Positions 45,511-52,864 of a stretch of DNA of 64,000 nucleotides are shown piece after piece. The stretch is taken from contig NZ_QFYR01000004.1 of NCBI RefSeq assembly GCF_003254705.1, forward strand, positions 310,001 through 374,000, written 5' to 3'. A program made the translations under genes and the position numbers. This DNA comes from Phenylobacterium deserti. Lineage in GTDB: Bacteria; Pseudomonadota; Alphaproteobacteria; Caulobacterales; Caulobacteraceae. Under the pieces are notes generated by a model that saw nothing but the letters and a program-made list of their open reading frames with translations, was not told the DNA's origin and ran no database searches. Positions within the stretch are counted from its first letter, which is position 1; each line of letters starts with the position of its first letter.

Positions 45511-45541
45511 GAAGCCGCCCTTCGGGGCGGCTTCTTTCGTT
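45511..45541 (+). terminator. UUCG-loop terminator
   Basis: GAAGCCGCCC and GGGCGGCTTC close an ideal TTCG tetraloop, followed by TTTCGTTT. It ends the glycine-zipper gene and abuts the stop of xerD. Confidence 0.93.
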
Positions 45542-46456
45542 TCAGCCTTTGCGCGCCAGCGGATGCTTGGTCTGCACCACTTCGGCCAGACGGTCGCTGG
45601 CCACGTGGGTGTAGATCTGAGTGGTGGCGATGTCGGCATGTCCCAGCAGGGTCTGCACGACACGCAGGTCGGCCCCGCCCTCCAGCAGATGGGTGGCGAA
45701 GGCATGGCGCAGGACGTGCGGGCTGACTCTGGCCGGATCGATTCCGGCGTCTGCCGCCGCCTCGTCCAGCAGCTGGGCGAAGCGGCGCGGCGTCAGGCGC
45801 CCGCCCGCTCCGCGAGACGGAAACAGCCACGGGTTCGCCTTGTCTCCTTTGGGCAGGAAGGCCGGGCGCGCTTCCAGGTAGGCCTTCACCGCCGCACGGG
45901 CGGTGTCGTTCAGCGGCGCCAGGCGTTCCTTTCCGCCCTTGCCCTTGACGATCAGATAGGCGGGGTCACGCGCCAGAGCCGCCAGCGTAAGACTCGTGAG
46001 CTCAGAGATCCGCAGGCCCGAGGCGTAGGCAAGCTCCACCATGCAGGCCAGCCGCAGGCCCTGCGCCCCGTCGCGGGCCGCAGCCGCTGCGATGAGGCGG
46101 TCCATCTCCTCGCGACTGAGCACCTTGGGCAGCGAACGGCCCTGTTTCGGAGCCTCGACCCGGCGGGAGGGGTCGTCCTGGCGCCAGCCTTCGCCCAGCA
46201 CGAAACGGTAGAACTGCCGCACCGCCGAGCGCCGGCGCGCCGCCGTGGCCGGCGAGAGGCCGCGCTGTCCGAGGGCGGCGAAGTAGGCCTCCACCTCCTC
46301 TGCAGAGGCGTTCGACAGGTCGCGGCCACGCCCCGCCAGAAAGCCGGCGGCGTCCTCGAGATCACGCGTGTAAGCCGACAATGTGTTTTTCGCGGCCGCG
46401 CGCTCGACCGCCATCATCTCCAAGAAGGCTTCGGCCCAGGCGCGACCCTGGCTCAT
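45542..46456 (-). CDS. xerD: Site-specific tyrosine recombinase XerD
   Basis: 304 residues, as usual for XerD. The N-terminal SAM-like domain begins with ERAAAKNTLSAYTRDLED. The catalytic set R149 (GLRISEL), K173 (KGKGGKER), H247 and R250 (HVLRHAFATHL), H273 (LLGH) and Y282 (IYTHV) is complete. With XerC it resolves chromosome dimers at dif under FtsK control. It is followed on the same strand by a periplasmic-protein gene that overlaps it by 4 nt. No integrase-like context is present. Confidence 0.93.
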   Translation of the reverse strand: MSQGRAWAEAFLEMMAVERAAAKNTLSAYTRDLEDAAGFLAGRGRDLSNASAEEVEAYFAALGQRGLSPATAARRRSAVRQFYRFVLGEGWRQDDPSRRVEAPKQGRSLPKVLSREEMDRLIAAAAARDGAQGLRLACMVELAYASGLRISELTSLTLAALARDPAYLIVKGKGGKERLAPLNDTARAAVKAYLEARPAFLPKGDKANPWLFPSRGAGGRLTPRRFAQLLDEAAADAGIDPARVSPHVLRHAFATHLLEGGADLRVVQTLLGHADIATTQIYTHVASDRLAEVVQTKHPLARKG

Positions 46457-47658
46457 TTCAGCGCCAGCAGCCCTTCAATGGCGAAAGCTCGCGCATCCGC
46501 TTCGAGCCCGCTCTCGTGCAAAGCCCGAACGATGCGTGCCCGGTCGGCGATCGCCACGCCGCCCGTCCCGGCATCGGCAGCAGCCCAAAGCGCCAGCATC
46601 GCACTCTCCCCCATCAGCCGGTTTCGAGCGGCCGCCTCGAGCGCCAGATTACGGCCGATCGGCGTCTTGCCCTCTGGTGTTGTCAGGGCCGCGAGGCGTC
46701 CGCGGACATCCGCGCTGTCCCCCGCGGCGAAGGCGGAGGCCAGCAGGGCTGCGCCTTCCGCCCGCGCGCGGGTCTTGACGTCGGCCTTTGCGGCGTTGTC
46801 CAGCAGGCGCTGCAGCAACTCGACAGGAACAGCGCCGCCGCTGGCGAGGGCGCGCGCCGCCGCCAGGACATCGTCCTCTCCATCAGGGATGGTCCAGGTC
46901 AGCTCTGTGGGTTCCGCAGCAGCCAGCGCGGCGGCGACCGCCGGCGCAGGCTTGGCTGCGGAAAGGTCCAGGCCCAGGCTGCGAGAAAGGGCAAGGTCCA
47001 GGCCGTTGCGGAGTGATGCCGCGCCAGGGCTGCCGGCGCCGGCCAGCTTTGCGCTCATCAGACGGCCGTACACCGCATCCCGCGAGGTGCTATGGGCCAG
47101 GTCAAAGGTCAGCTGCGCCTGGGCGGTCTCGCCAGCGGTCGCCTGACAAAATGCGCGCAGCCTCAGCCAGTAGACGTCCTCCCGACCCACCGTCAGGGCC
47201 TGGCCAATGGCGCACGCGCGCGCATCGTCGCCTGCCAGCAGAGCGCTCTCCGCCGCGGCTCGGGAAAGCTCGGCGCTGCGGTCCACGCCCGGCGCGCGCG
47301 CCAGGATCGCGGCGGCCGCGCCCGGATCCCCCACCGCGGTCAGAGCCTGCGCCCGGGCGGCGGTCAGGCCGGCGTCCGCGCCGATCCCCCGCGGGCCAGG
47401 CGCGCCCGTCGCCAGCACGCGCCGTGCGAGGGCGGCGGCGGCCGGCGGAAGCGGCTTGCTGGCCAGCAGCGGCAGCACCTTGCCGACCGTGTCGATAGAG
47501 GCGCCCTGCCAGACGGTGGCGGGCAGTCCGGTCTGCCGTCCGGCGATCGAAAAGGCGTCCGGCGCCGCCAACGGCGCGACTTCGACGGCCTGGGCCAAGG
47601 CCGCGGCAGGCGCGGCGGTGAGGAGGAGCACGGCGGCCAGCGCAGGGAAACGCAACAT
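46453..47658 (-). CDS. Exported helical-repeat protein coupled to xerD
   Basis: 401 residues. A signal peptide MLRFPALAAVLLLTAAPAAA is followed by Ala-rich helical sequence. The pattern suggests TPR-like or helical-repeat organisation (LAGDDARACAIGQAL, YWLRLRAFCQATAGETAQAQ). The ATGA overlap with xerD (46453-46456) shows that the two are translationally linked, although XerD is cytosolic and this protein is exported. No known domain is recognised. Its start is 67 bp from the divergent aroK start. Function is unknown. Confidence 0.75.
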   Translation of the reverse strand: MLRFPALAAVLLLTAAPAAALAQAVEVAPLAAPDAFSIAGRQTGLPATVWQGASIDTVGKVLPLLASKPLPPAAAALARRVLATGAPGPRGIGADAGLTAARAQALTAVGDPGAAAAILARAPGVDRSAELSRAAAESALLAGDDARACAIGQALTVGREDVYWLRLRAFCQATAGETAQAQLTFDLAHSTSRDAVYGRLMSAKLAGAGSPGAASLRNGLDLALSRSLGLDLSAAKPAPAVAAALAAAEPTELTWTIPDGEDDVLAAARALASGGAVPVELLQRLLDNAAKADVKTRARAEGAALLASAFAAGDSADVRGRLAALTTPEGKTPIGRNLALEAAARNRLMGESAMLALWAAADAGTGGVAIADRARIVRALHESGLEADARAFAIEGLLALK

Positions 47659-47725
47659 GTGCCGATCATACGCAAGCCCTGCGGTTGGCGCGAGGGCGCA
47701 GGCTCGTGTAAAGCCTTGGCCGCCC

Positions 47726-48274
47726 ATGGACCGTTTCGAACCGCTGCGCCGCCGCACCATCGTCCTCGTGGGCCTGATGGGGGTTGGCAAGTCCAGTGTA
47801 GGGCGCAGGCTCGCCAGCGCCCTGGATCTGCCGTTCCGCGATGCCGACAGCGAGGTCGAGACCGCCGCCGGTCGCTCGATCCCGGAGATCTTCGCCGATC
47901 TCGGCGAGCCCGCCTTTCGCGAGGGTGAGCGCCGGGTGATCGCCCGTCTGCTGGAGTTGCCGCCGCACGTCTTGGCCACCGGGGGCGGCGCGTTCGTCAG
48001 CGCGGAAACACGAGACCTGATCAAGTCCAAGGCGATTTCGGTCTGGCTCAAGGCCGATCTGGAAGTTCTCGCCCGCCGGGTGGCGCGCAAGGACACGCGA
48101 CCGCTGCTAGCCGGCAAAGACCCGCTGCAGGTCCTCAAGGCCCAGGCCGAGGCTCGCTACCCCACCTATGCGGAGGCCGACGTGACGGTGGAGACAGGCG
48201 ACGCCGCTCACCACGTCACGGTGGACCAGATCATCCGCGCGCTCACCACACACCTGGAGTCTCAATCGCAATGA
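47726..48274 (+). CDS. aroK: Shikimate kinase
   Basis: 182 residues from the ATG at 47726. The Walker [18 protein letters not shown] starts at residue 14. Shikimate-binding DADSEVE and [11 protein letters not shown], and TGGGAF, are present. It phosphorylates shikimate at O3 in aromatic amino-acid synthesis. The stop overlaps the aroB start (ATGA), so the pair is coupled; the aroK-aroB-xerD order is conserved in many alphaproteobacteria. Confidence 0.95.
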   Translation: MDRFEPLRRRTIVLVGLMGVGKSSVGRRLASALDLPFRDADSEVETAAGRSIPEIFADLGEPAFREGERRVIARLLELPPHVLATGGGAFVSAETRDLIKSKAISVWLKADLEVLARRVARKDTRPLLAGKDPLQVLKAQAEARYPTYAEADVTVETGDAAHHVTVDQIIRALTTHLESQSQ

Positions 48275-49380
48275 CGCGCACCGTCCGTGTGGGTCTGGGC
48301 GAGCGCGCCTATGACGTTGTCATCGGCTCCGGCCTGCAGGCCCAGGCCGGGGAGCGCATCGCGCCCCTCCTGAAGCGCAAGCGCCTGGCGGTGGTCAGCG
48401 ACAGCACGGTCTGGAAGCTGCATGGCGAGGCGTTCACCGCAGCCCTGCAGGGCGCCGGGATCAGCGTCTCGCCGGTGATCGTACCGCCGGGGGAGCAGAC
48501 CAAGAGCTTCGAAGGGCTGGCCGACGTATCCGACCGGCTGCTGGCGCTAGAGCTCGATCGTGGAGATCTGGTGGCTGCGTTCGGCGGCGGCGTGGTGGGC
48601 GACCTCGCCGGGTTTGCGGCCGCCATCTACAAGCGCGGCATCGATTTCATCCAGATTCCCACCACCCTGCTGGCCCAGGTCGACTCCTCCGTCGGCGGCA
48701 AGACGGCGATCGACACACCGCGCGGCAAGAACCTCATCGGCGCCTTCCACCAGCCGCGGCTGGTGCTGGCGGACCTCGACGTCCTCTCGACCCTCTCCGA
48801 CCGCGAAATGCGCGCCGGCTACGCCGAGGTCATCAAGTATGGCTTGCTCGGCGACTTCGCCTTCTTCGAGTGGCTGGAGGCCAACGGCGCGCAGGTGCTG
48901 GCGCGCGAGCCGGCCGCCCTCGCTCACGCCGTGGCGCGCTCGGTCGAGATGAAGGCCGAGATCGTGGCCGAGGACGAGAAGGAACAGGGCCGGCGCGCCC
49001 TGCTCAACCTGGGTCACACCTTCGGTCACGCCCTGGAAGCGGAGACCGGCTACGGCGACGCGCTGCTGCATGGCGAAGCGGTCGCCGCCGGCTCAGCCAT
49101 CGCTTTCCGTTTCTCAGCGAGCCAGGGCCTATGCTCTGCGCAGGACGCCCGCCGCGCGACGGACGCCATCGCCGCCGCCGGCCTGCCGACGCGCCTCGAG
49201 GAGACGGCCGGTCACCCTTATGGGGCCGAACAGCTCGTCCGCCACATGGGGCAGGACAAGAAGGCGGAGGGCGGACGGCTGACCTTCATCCTAGCCCGGG
49301 CCCTGGGCGACGCCTTTGTGGCCAAGGATGTGGACGCCGCAGCGGTGCGCAAGTTCCTGCAGGCCGAAGGCGCCGCCTGA
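48271..49380 (+). CDS. aroB: 3-Dehydroquinate synthase
   Basis: 369 residues. The NAD/metal-binding elements are [33 protein letters not shown], the [11 protein letters not shown] motif with its zinc-binding His, and the [10 protein letters not shown] segment. It converts DAHP to 3-dehydroquinate, the second step of the shikimate pathway, in the cytosol. It is coupled to aroK by a 4-nt overlap. No further gene follows before a gap of about 300 bp. Confidence 0.96.
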   Translation: MTRTVRVGLGERAYDVVIGSGLQAQAGERIAPLLKRKRLAVVSDSTVWKLHGEAFTAALQGAGISVSPVIVPPGEQTKSFEGLADVSDRLLALELDRGDLVAAFGGGVVGDLAGFAAAIYKRGIDFIQIPTTLLAQVDSSVGGKTAIDTPRGKNLIGAFHQPRLVLADLDVLSTLSDREMRAGYAEVIKYGLLGDFAFFEWLEANGAQVLAREPAALAHAVARSVEMKAEIVAEDEKEQGRRALLNLGHTFGHALEAETGYGDALLHGEAVAAGSAIAFRFSASQGLCSAQDARRATDAIAAAGLPTRLEETAGHPYGAEQLVRHMGQDKKAEGGRLTFILARALGDAFVAKDVDAAAVRKFLQAEGAA

Positions 49381-49685
49381 CAGGAAGCCGGTCACCCGCC
49401 GCATCCGAAAGTTGAAGCTTGGCTGGAGATTTCGGCGGCCGCGCGCTTGACCGTCGCCCCGAAAAGGCGATCTCGTCGGAACCAACGAGGGGCGTCAACA
49501 CTTTAGCTAAGCTTGCTCGATCGGGGGATCGTCCGCCCAATGTCCGTTATTTTCGCCGTCACGCCCCGGAACGGGACGGCCGCCTGCCTGCATTCGAAGG
49601 CAAAGCGGGTCGCGGGGCTTGACGCGGCATCGGATGGGCTGTCTTGCCGGTCGGCGACGCTGCAGCACGCCTTGGAGCCAGAAGA
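49381..49685. other. Gap: no recognisable gene
   Basis: A stretch of 305 nt between aroB and the response-regulator gene. A TTG-started 67-codon frame within it has no ribosome-binding site or recognisable composition. GGAAC at about 49468 lacks a properly spaced CGTT. The promoter of the response-regulator gene must lie here, but I could not identify it. Confidence 0.5.
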
Positions 49686-50072
49686 ATGAACAACGACGCG
49701 GCCAAGCTTGAAGGCCTGCGCGTCCTCGTGGTCGAGGACGAAATGATGGTGTCGATGCTGATCGAGGACATGCTGACCGACCTCGGCTGCACGGTCGTTG
49801 GCCCGGCATCCCGCCTGGACGAAGCGCTGGAATTGGCCAAGGGCGCGGATCTCGATTGCGCCGTGCTGGACGTGAACCTGGGTGGGCAGCCGATCTTCCC
49901 GGTCGCCGATGTGCTGCGCCAGAAGGGCGCGCCGTTCGCGTTTGCGACGGGCTATGGCGACGCCGGTTTGCGCGACGTCGACAAGGGATCGCCTGTGCTG
50001 CAGAAGCCGTTCCGCGAAAGCGACCTGGCGCGCATCCTCGGAGAGCTGCGCGCCGCGGTCGGATCCGCCTAA
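49686..50072 (+). CDS. Single-domain response regulator (FATGY motif)
   Basis: 128 residues from the ATG at 49686 (GGAG about 8 nt upstream). Only a receiver domain is present: acidic pair E17/D18 (VVEDEM), phospho-acceptor D62 (VLDVNLGG), T88 in FATGYGD and K107 in LQKPF. The F-A-T-G motif resembles the FATGUY-type stand-alone receivers of alphaproteobacteria that feed into the general stress response. It has no output domain and would work by phosphotransfer or protein binding. Its stop overlaps that of the opposite 28-residue gene. Confidence 0.85.
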   Translation: MNNDAAKLEGLRVLVVEDEMMVSMLIEDMLTDLGCTVVGPASRLDEALELAKGADLDCAVLDVNLGGQPIFPVADVLRQKGAPFAFATGYGDAGLRDVDKGSPVLQKPFRESDLARILGELRAAVGSA

Positions 50073-50155
50073 AGGTAGCTCAGAACCCAGCCGGGCGAGC
50101 CCAGCACAATGGTCAGGGCGCCCGCCAGGCAGACGAGCGGCAGCAGCAGTTTCAC
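50069..50155 (-). CDS. 28-residue membrane microprotein
   Basis: A GTG start is preceded by GAGGAG at 7-nt spacing. The product begins MKLLLPLVCLAGALTIVL and ends GSPGWVLSYL, a single hydrophobic helix of about 20 residues after one Lys. The reading frame ends exactly on the CTAA shared with the response regulator stop, as do four other convergent pairs in this window. It fits a small inner-membrane peptide, perhaps a toxin-like or membrane-partner peptide. The evidence is sequence only; no homologue is recognised. Confidence 0.5.
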   Translation of the reverse strand: MKLLLPLVCLAGALTIVLGSPGWVLSYL

Positions 50156-50241
50156 GTCCCGTCTCCTCGACAATCCCGAACGATGTTCCGTCGGGACGCG
50201 GGAGATAGGGTCAAGGCTGCGGCTGCGCCATATCCGTTTCG

Positions 50242-50256
50242 GCAGAACTGTTCTGC
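50242..50256. promoter_or_regulatory. 15-bp perfect palindrome
   Basis: GCAGAAC-T-GTTCTGC, with 7-bp arms, lies about 90 bp upstream of the microprotein start and just past the bolA stop. Its form suits a dimeric repressor operator. The GTTC content recalls LexA sites, but the spacing is not that of the alphaproteobacterial GTTC-N7-GTTC box. Confidence 0.35.
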
Positions 50257-50279
50257 AGAAATGTTGAGGCGCGGATCAG

Positions 50280-50552
50280 CTAGGCTTCGCCCGGGGCCAC
50301 TGCGCGGACGGATAAGGCGTGCACGGGGCCGGCAAGCTCCTCGGCAAGGGCCTTGTAGACCATCCGCTGGCGCATGACCTTGGGCGCACCGGCGAAGGCC
50401 TGCGCCTCGATCAGCACGTTGAAGTGGCTCTCGCCGCCTTCGCGTGCGCCTGCGTGGCCATGGTGGCGCGCGGAATCGTCCTGGATCTCCAGCCGGGTGG
50501 GCTGAAACGCTGCCGTAAGCTTGTTGTGGATGGCATCGATTATGGCGCCCAT
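50280..50552 (-). CDS. bolA: BolA family protein
   Basis: 90 residues from the ATG at 50552; a TTG at 50567 would add MKIRA. The core HFNVLIEAQAFAGAPKVMRQRMVYKALAEEL with HALSVRAVAP is the BolA KH-like fold with the conserved His near the C-terminus and the H-x-H region (HHGHAG). BolA works with monothiol glutaredoxins in iron-sulphur trafficking. It is divergent from the J-domain gene, as usual in alphaproteobacteria. Confidence 0.9.
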   Translation of the reverse strand: MGAIIDAIHNKLTAAFQPTRLEIQDDSARHHGHAGAREGGESHFNVLIEAQAFAGAPKVMRQRMVYKALAEELAGPVHALSVRAVAPGEA

Positions 50553-50605
50553 GGCTCTGATCTTCAATTCTTGAACGGGACTTTCTCCCCCCCATACTCC
50601 CGCGA

Positions 50606-51265
50606 ATGCCGTCTGCTTTTCAATACAGGCCCAAGTTCAAGGACATCCGTGTTCGGCCGCCGTCCGAACAGGAGGACAAGACCGCCGAGGATGTCCACGC
50701 CCTCAAGCCGGGCGAGCGGGCCTGCGACCATCCCGGTTGCCGGCGCGCAGCCAGCGCGCGTGCGCCCAAGTCGCGGCAGATGCTGAACGAGCACTACTGG
50801 TTCTGTCAGCCTCACGCGGCGGAGTACAATCGCAACTGGAACTTCTTCGCCGGGATGACCGAGGCGCAGGTGCGCCAGCATCAGCAGGACGAGCTGTTCA
50901 CCGGCGGCCGCCCGACCTGGGAAATGAAGGCCAGCAACGCTTCCCGCGAGGCCGCCGCCTTCGCCGCCAAGTTCGGCAAGGGCGAGGGCTATCGCGATCC
51001 CTTCAACATGTTCGGCGCCGACGCTGGCGGCGCCCGCCCGCCTCCGCCGGAGCCGCAGGGTCGCCAGCTGGGCAAGATCGAGCGCAACGCCCTGGCCGAA
51101 CTCGACCTCGACCAGGACGCCGAAAGCGCTCAGATCCGCGCGCGCTACACCGAGCTGGTGCGGCGGCTGCACCCGGACGCCAACGGCGGCGACCGCGCTG
51201 GCGAAGGCCGTCTGCAGAAGGTGATCAAGGCCTACCAGTCGCTCCGCAAGGCAGGGATGGTCTAG
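50606..51265 (+). CDS. J-domain protein (DnaJ-like, C-terminal J domain)
   Basis: 219 residues. The J domain is at the C-terminus (RARYTELVRRLHPDANGGDRAG...LQKVIKAYQSLRKAG) with HPD at about 189-191. The N-terminal half holds a Cys/His set (GERACDHPGC...HYWFCQPHAAEYNRNWNFF) that may bind metal. This architecture is a conserved alphaproteobacterial J protein found beside bolA. It recruits DnaK to clients. It is soluble. Confidence 0.88.
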   Translation: MPSAFQYRPKFKDIRVRPPSEQEDKTAEDVHALKPGERACDHPGCRRAASARAPKSRQMLNEHYWFCQPHAAEYNRNWNFFAGMTEAQVRQHQQDELFTGGRPTWEMKASNASREAAAFAAKFGKGEGYRDPFNMFGADAGGARPPPPEPQGRQLGKIERNALAELDLDQDAESAQIRARYTELVRRLHPDANGGDRAGEGRLQKVIKAYQSLRKAGMV

Positions 51266-51352
51266 CGGCGCTGCGTCACAGCCGCCGCTCGTGACAAAAG
51301 CGTCGCAGCGGAGGAGTAGTGCGCGCTCGAGTTCCTCCGTCGAGAGTTCCTG

Positions 51353-52771
51353 ATGTCCGCGTCCCGCCGCACCGTTCTTGCTTCTGCCGCCGGTCTCGCT
51401 TTCCTGGGCGCGTCGCGCATCGCCAACGCGGACGCAGGCCTGCCGCCCACGCCGTACAAGAGCGAGGTCTTCGGCTACGGGCCGCTGCGGCCTGACCCTG
51501 CCGGCCTCTTCGACCTGCCCGAGGGATTCTCCTACAAGATCGTCTCGCGTTTCGGCGAGCCGATGAGCGACGGCTTCACCACACCGGGCAAGATGGACGG
51601 CATGTACGCCTTCCCGGGCGGGGGCGACCTCGTGCGGCTGGTCCGCAACCACGAACTCAACCCCGCCGACATCCCGATCAGCGCCTATGGCGCGGATGGC
51701 GCCCTCGCCTCGCGCCTGGGCGCCGATCGTCCCTACGATCGCCTGCTGGACGGCAAGCCCGCGCCGGGCGGCACCACGACTGTGGTCTGGGACCTTCGGG
51801 CCCAGCGCATGGTGTCCAGCCATGTCAGCCTGGCGGGCACCAGCACCAACTGTGCGGGCGGCCACACCCCCTGGGGCTCCTGGCTCACCTGCGAAGAGAC
51901 CGTCGAGGTCGGCGGCCGCCGGACCCAGAAGGCGCACGGCTGGGTGTTCGAGGTGCCCGCTGGCTTGAACACGCCGGCCGACCCGACGCCGATCACCGGC
52001 ATGGGCCGCTTCCGGCACGAGGCTGTGGCCATCGACCCGCGCACGGGCATCGCCTACCTGACAGAGGACGAAGGCGACGGTCGCGGCCTGTTCTACCGCT
52101 TCCTTCCCAACGACCGCCGCAAGCCGCAGTCCGGCGGCCGGCTGCAAGCACTGGGCTTTGCGGAAGGCGCCGACGCCGATCCGCGCAACTGGACCGGACG
52201 CTACCTGGATCCAGGCCAGAGCCGCCCGGTTCGCTGGATCGACGTGGATGGCGTCGACAATCCCGACAACGACCTGCGCGACCGGGGCCACGCCGCCGGC
52301 GCGGCCTGGTTCGCCCGCGGCGAAGGCGTCTTTTGGGGCGACGGAGAGCTGTTCTTCACCTGCACCAGCGGCGGTCCGGAAAAGTACGGCCAGATCTTCC
52401 GCTACCGACCGAGCGCCCATGAAGGCCAGGCCGGCGAGCGTGACGCGCCGGGGCAGATCCAGCTTTTCGTGGAGCCGCGCGACGCCGACCTGATGCGCAT
52501 GTGCGACAACATCGCCGTGGCGCCCTGGGGGCACCTCATCGTCTGCGAGGACAAGGACAAGGGCTCGGTGAACTTCCTCAAGGCGGTGACGCCTGAAGGG
52601 AAGATCTACACCATCGGCCGCAACGCCCATCCGGGCGACGGGGACGTCGGCGGCAATTCCGAACTGGCAGGCTGCTGCTTCTCGCCCGACGGCACGACGC
52701 TGTTCGTGAACGTCTACCGCCCGGGCATGACCCTGGCGATCCGAGGGCCCTGGAGCCGTTTCCGCGCCTGA
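51353..52771 (+). CDS. PhoX-family protein (DUF839), Tat-exported
   Basis: 472 residues. The N-terminus SASRRTVLASAAGLAFLGASR is a twin-arginine signal. The PhoX/DUF839 core includes CAGGHTPWGSWLTCEETVE, RHEAVAIDPRTGIAYLTEDEGDGR and RVPxD-like segments (MCDNIAVAPWGHLIVCEDK). PhoX enzymes are calcium/iron phosphatases; whether this one is a phosphatase is not certain, since the family is broad. Periplasmic folding is implied by Tat. It precedes a DUF885 gene by 93 bp. Confidence 0.88.
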   Translation: MSASRRTVLASAAGLAFLGASRIANADAGLPPTPYKSEVFGYGPLRPDPAGLFDLPEGFSYKIVSRFGEPMSDGFTTPGKMDGMYAFPGGGDLVRLVRNHELNPADIPISAYGADGALASRLGADRPYDRLLDGKPAPGGTTTVVWDLRAQRMVSSHVSLAGTSTNCAGGHTPWGSWLTCEETVEVGGRRTQKAHGWVFEVPAGLNTPADPTPITGMGRFRHEAVAIDPRTGIAYLTEDEGDGRGLFYRFLPNDRRKPQSGGRLQALGFAEGADADPRNWTGRYLDPGQSRPVRWIDVDGVDNPDNDLRDRGHAAGAAWFARGEGVFWGDGELFFTCTSGGPEKYGQIFRYRPSAHEGQAGERDAPGQIQLFVEPRDADLMRMCDNIAVAPWGHLIVCEDKDKGSVNFLKAVTPEGKIYTIGRNAHPGDGDVGGNSELAGCCFSPDGTTLFVNVYRPGMTLAIRGPWSRFRA

Positions 52772-52864
52772 GGCAGGCTCAGCTTGTGAGGCAAGCTGGG
52801 CGGTGGCAGCATCCGCCGCCTAGCCGCCGGCCCTCGCCGCGGCGTCGCAAGCTTCGGAACACCG

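Noticed and set aside
45542..46456. XerD as an integrase of a mobile element
   Set aside because: Full-length XerD in conserved housekeeping order beside aroK-aroB; no att repeats, phage genes or tRNA nearby.
49467..49491. GGAAC as an EcfG promoter for the response regulator
   Set aside because: No CGTT occurs 16 or 17 nt downstream; the match is only in the -35 half.
49419..49622. 67-codon frame between aroB and the response regulator
   Set aside because: TTG start, no ribosome-binding site, no recognisable composition; treated as non-coding.
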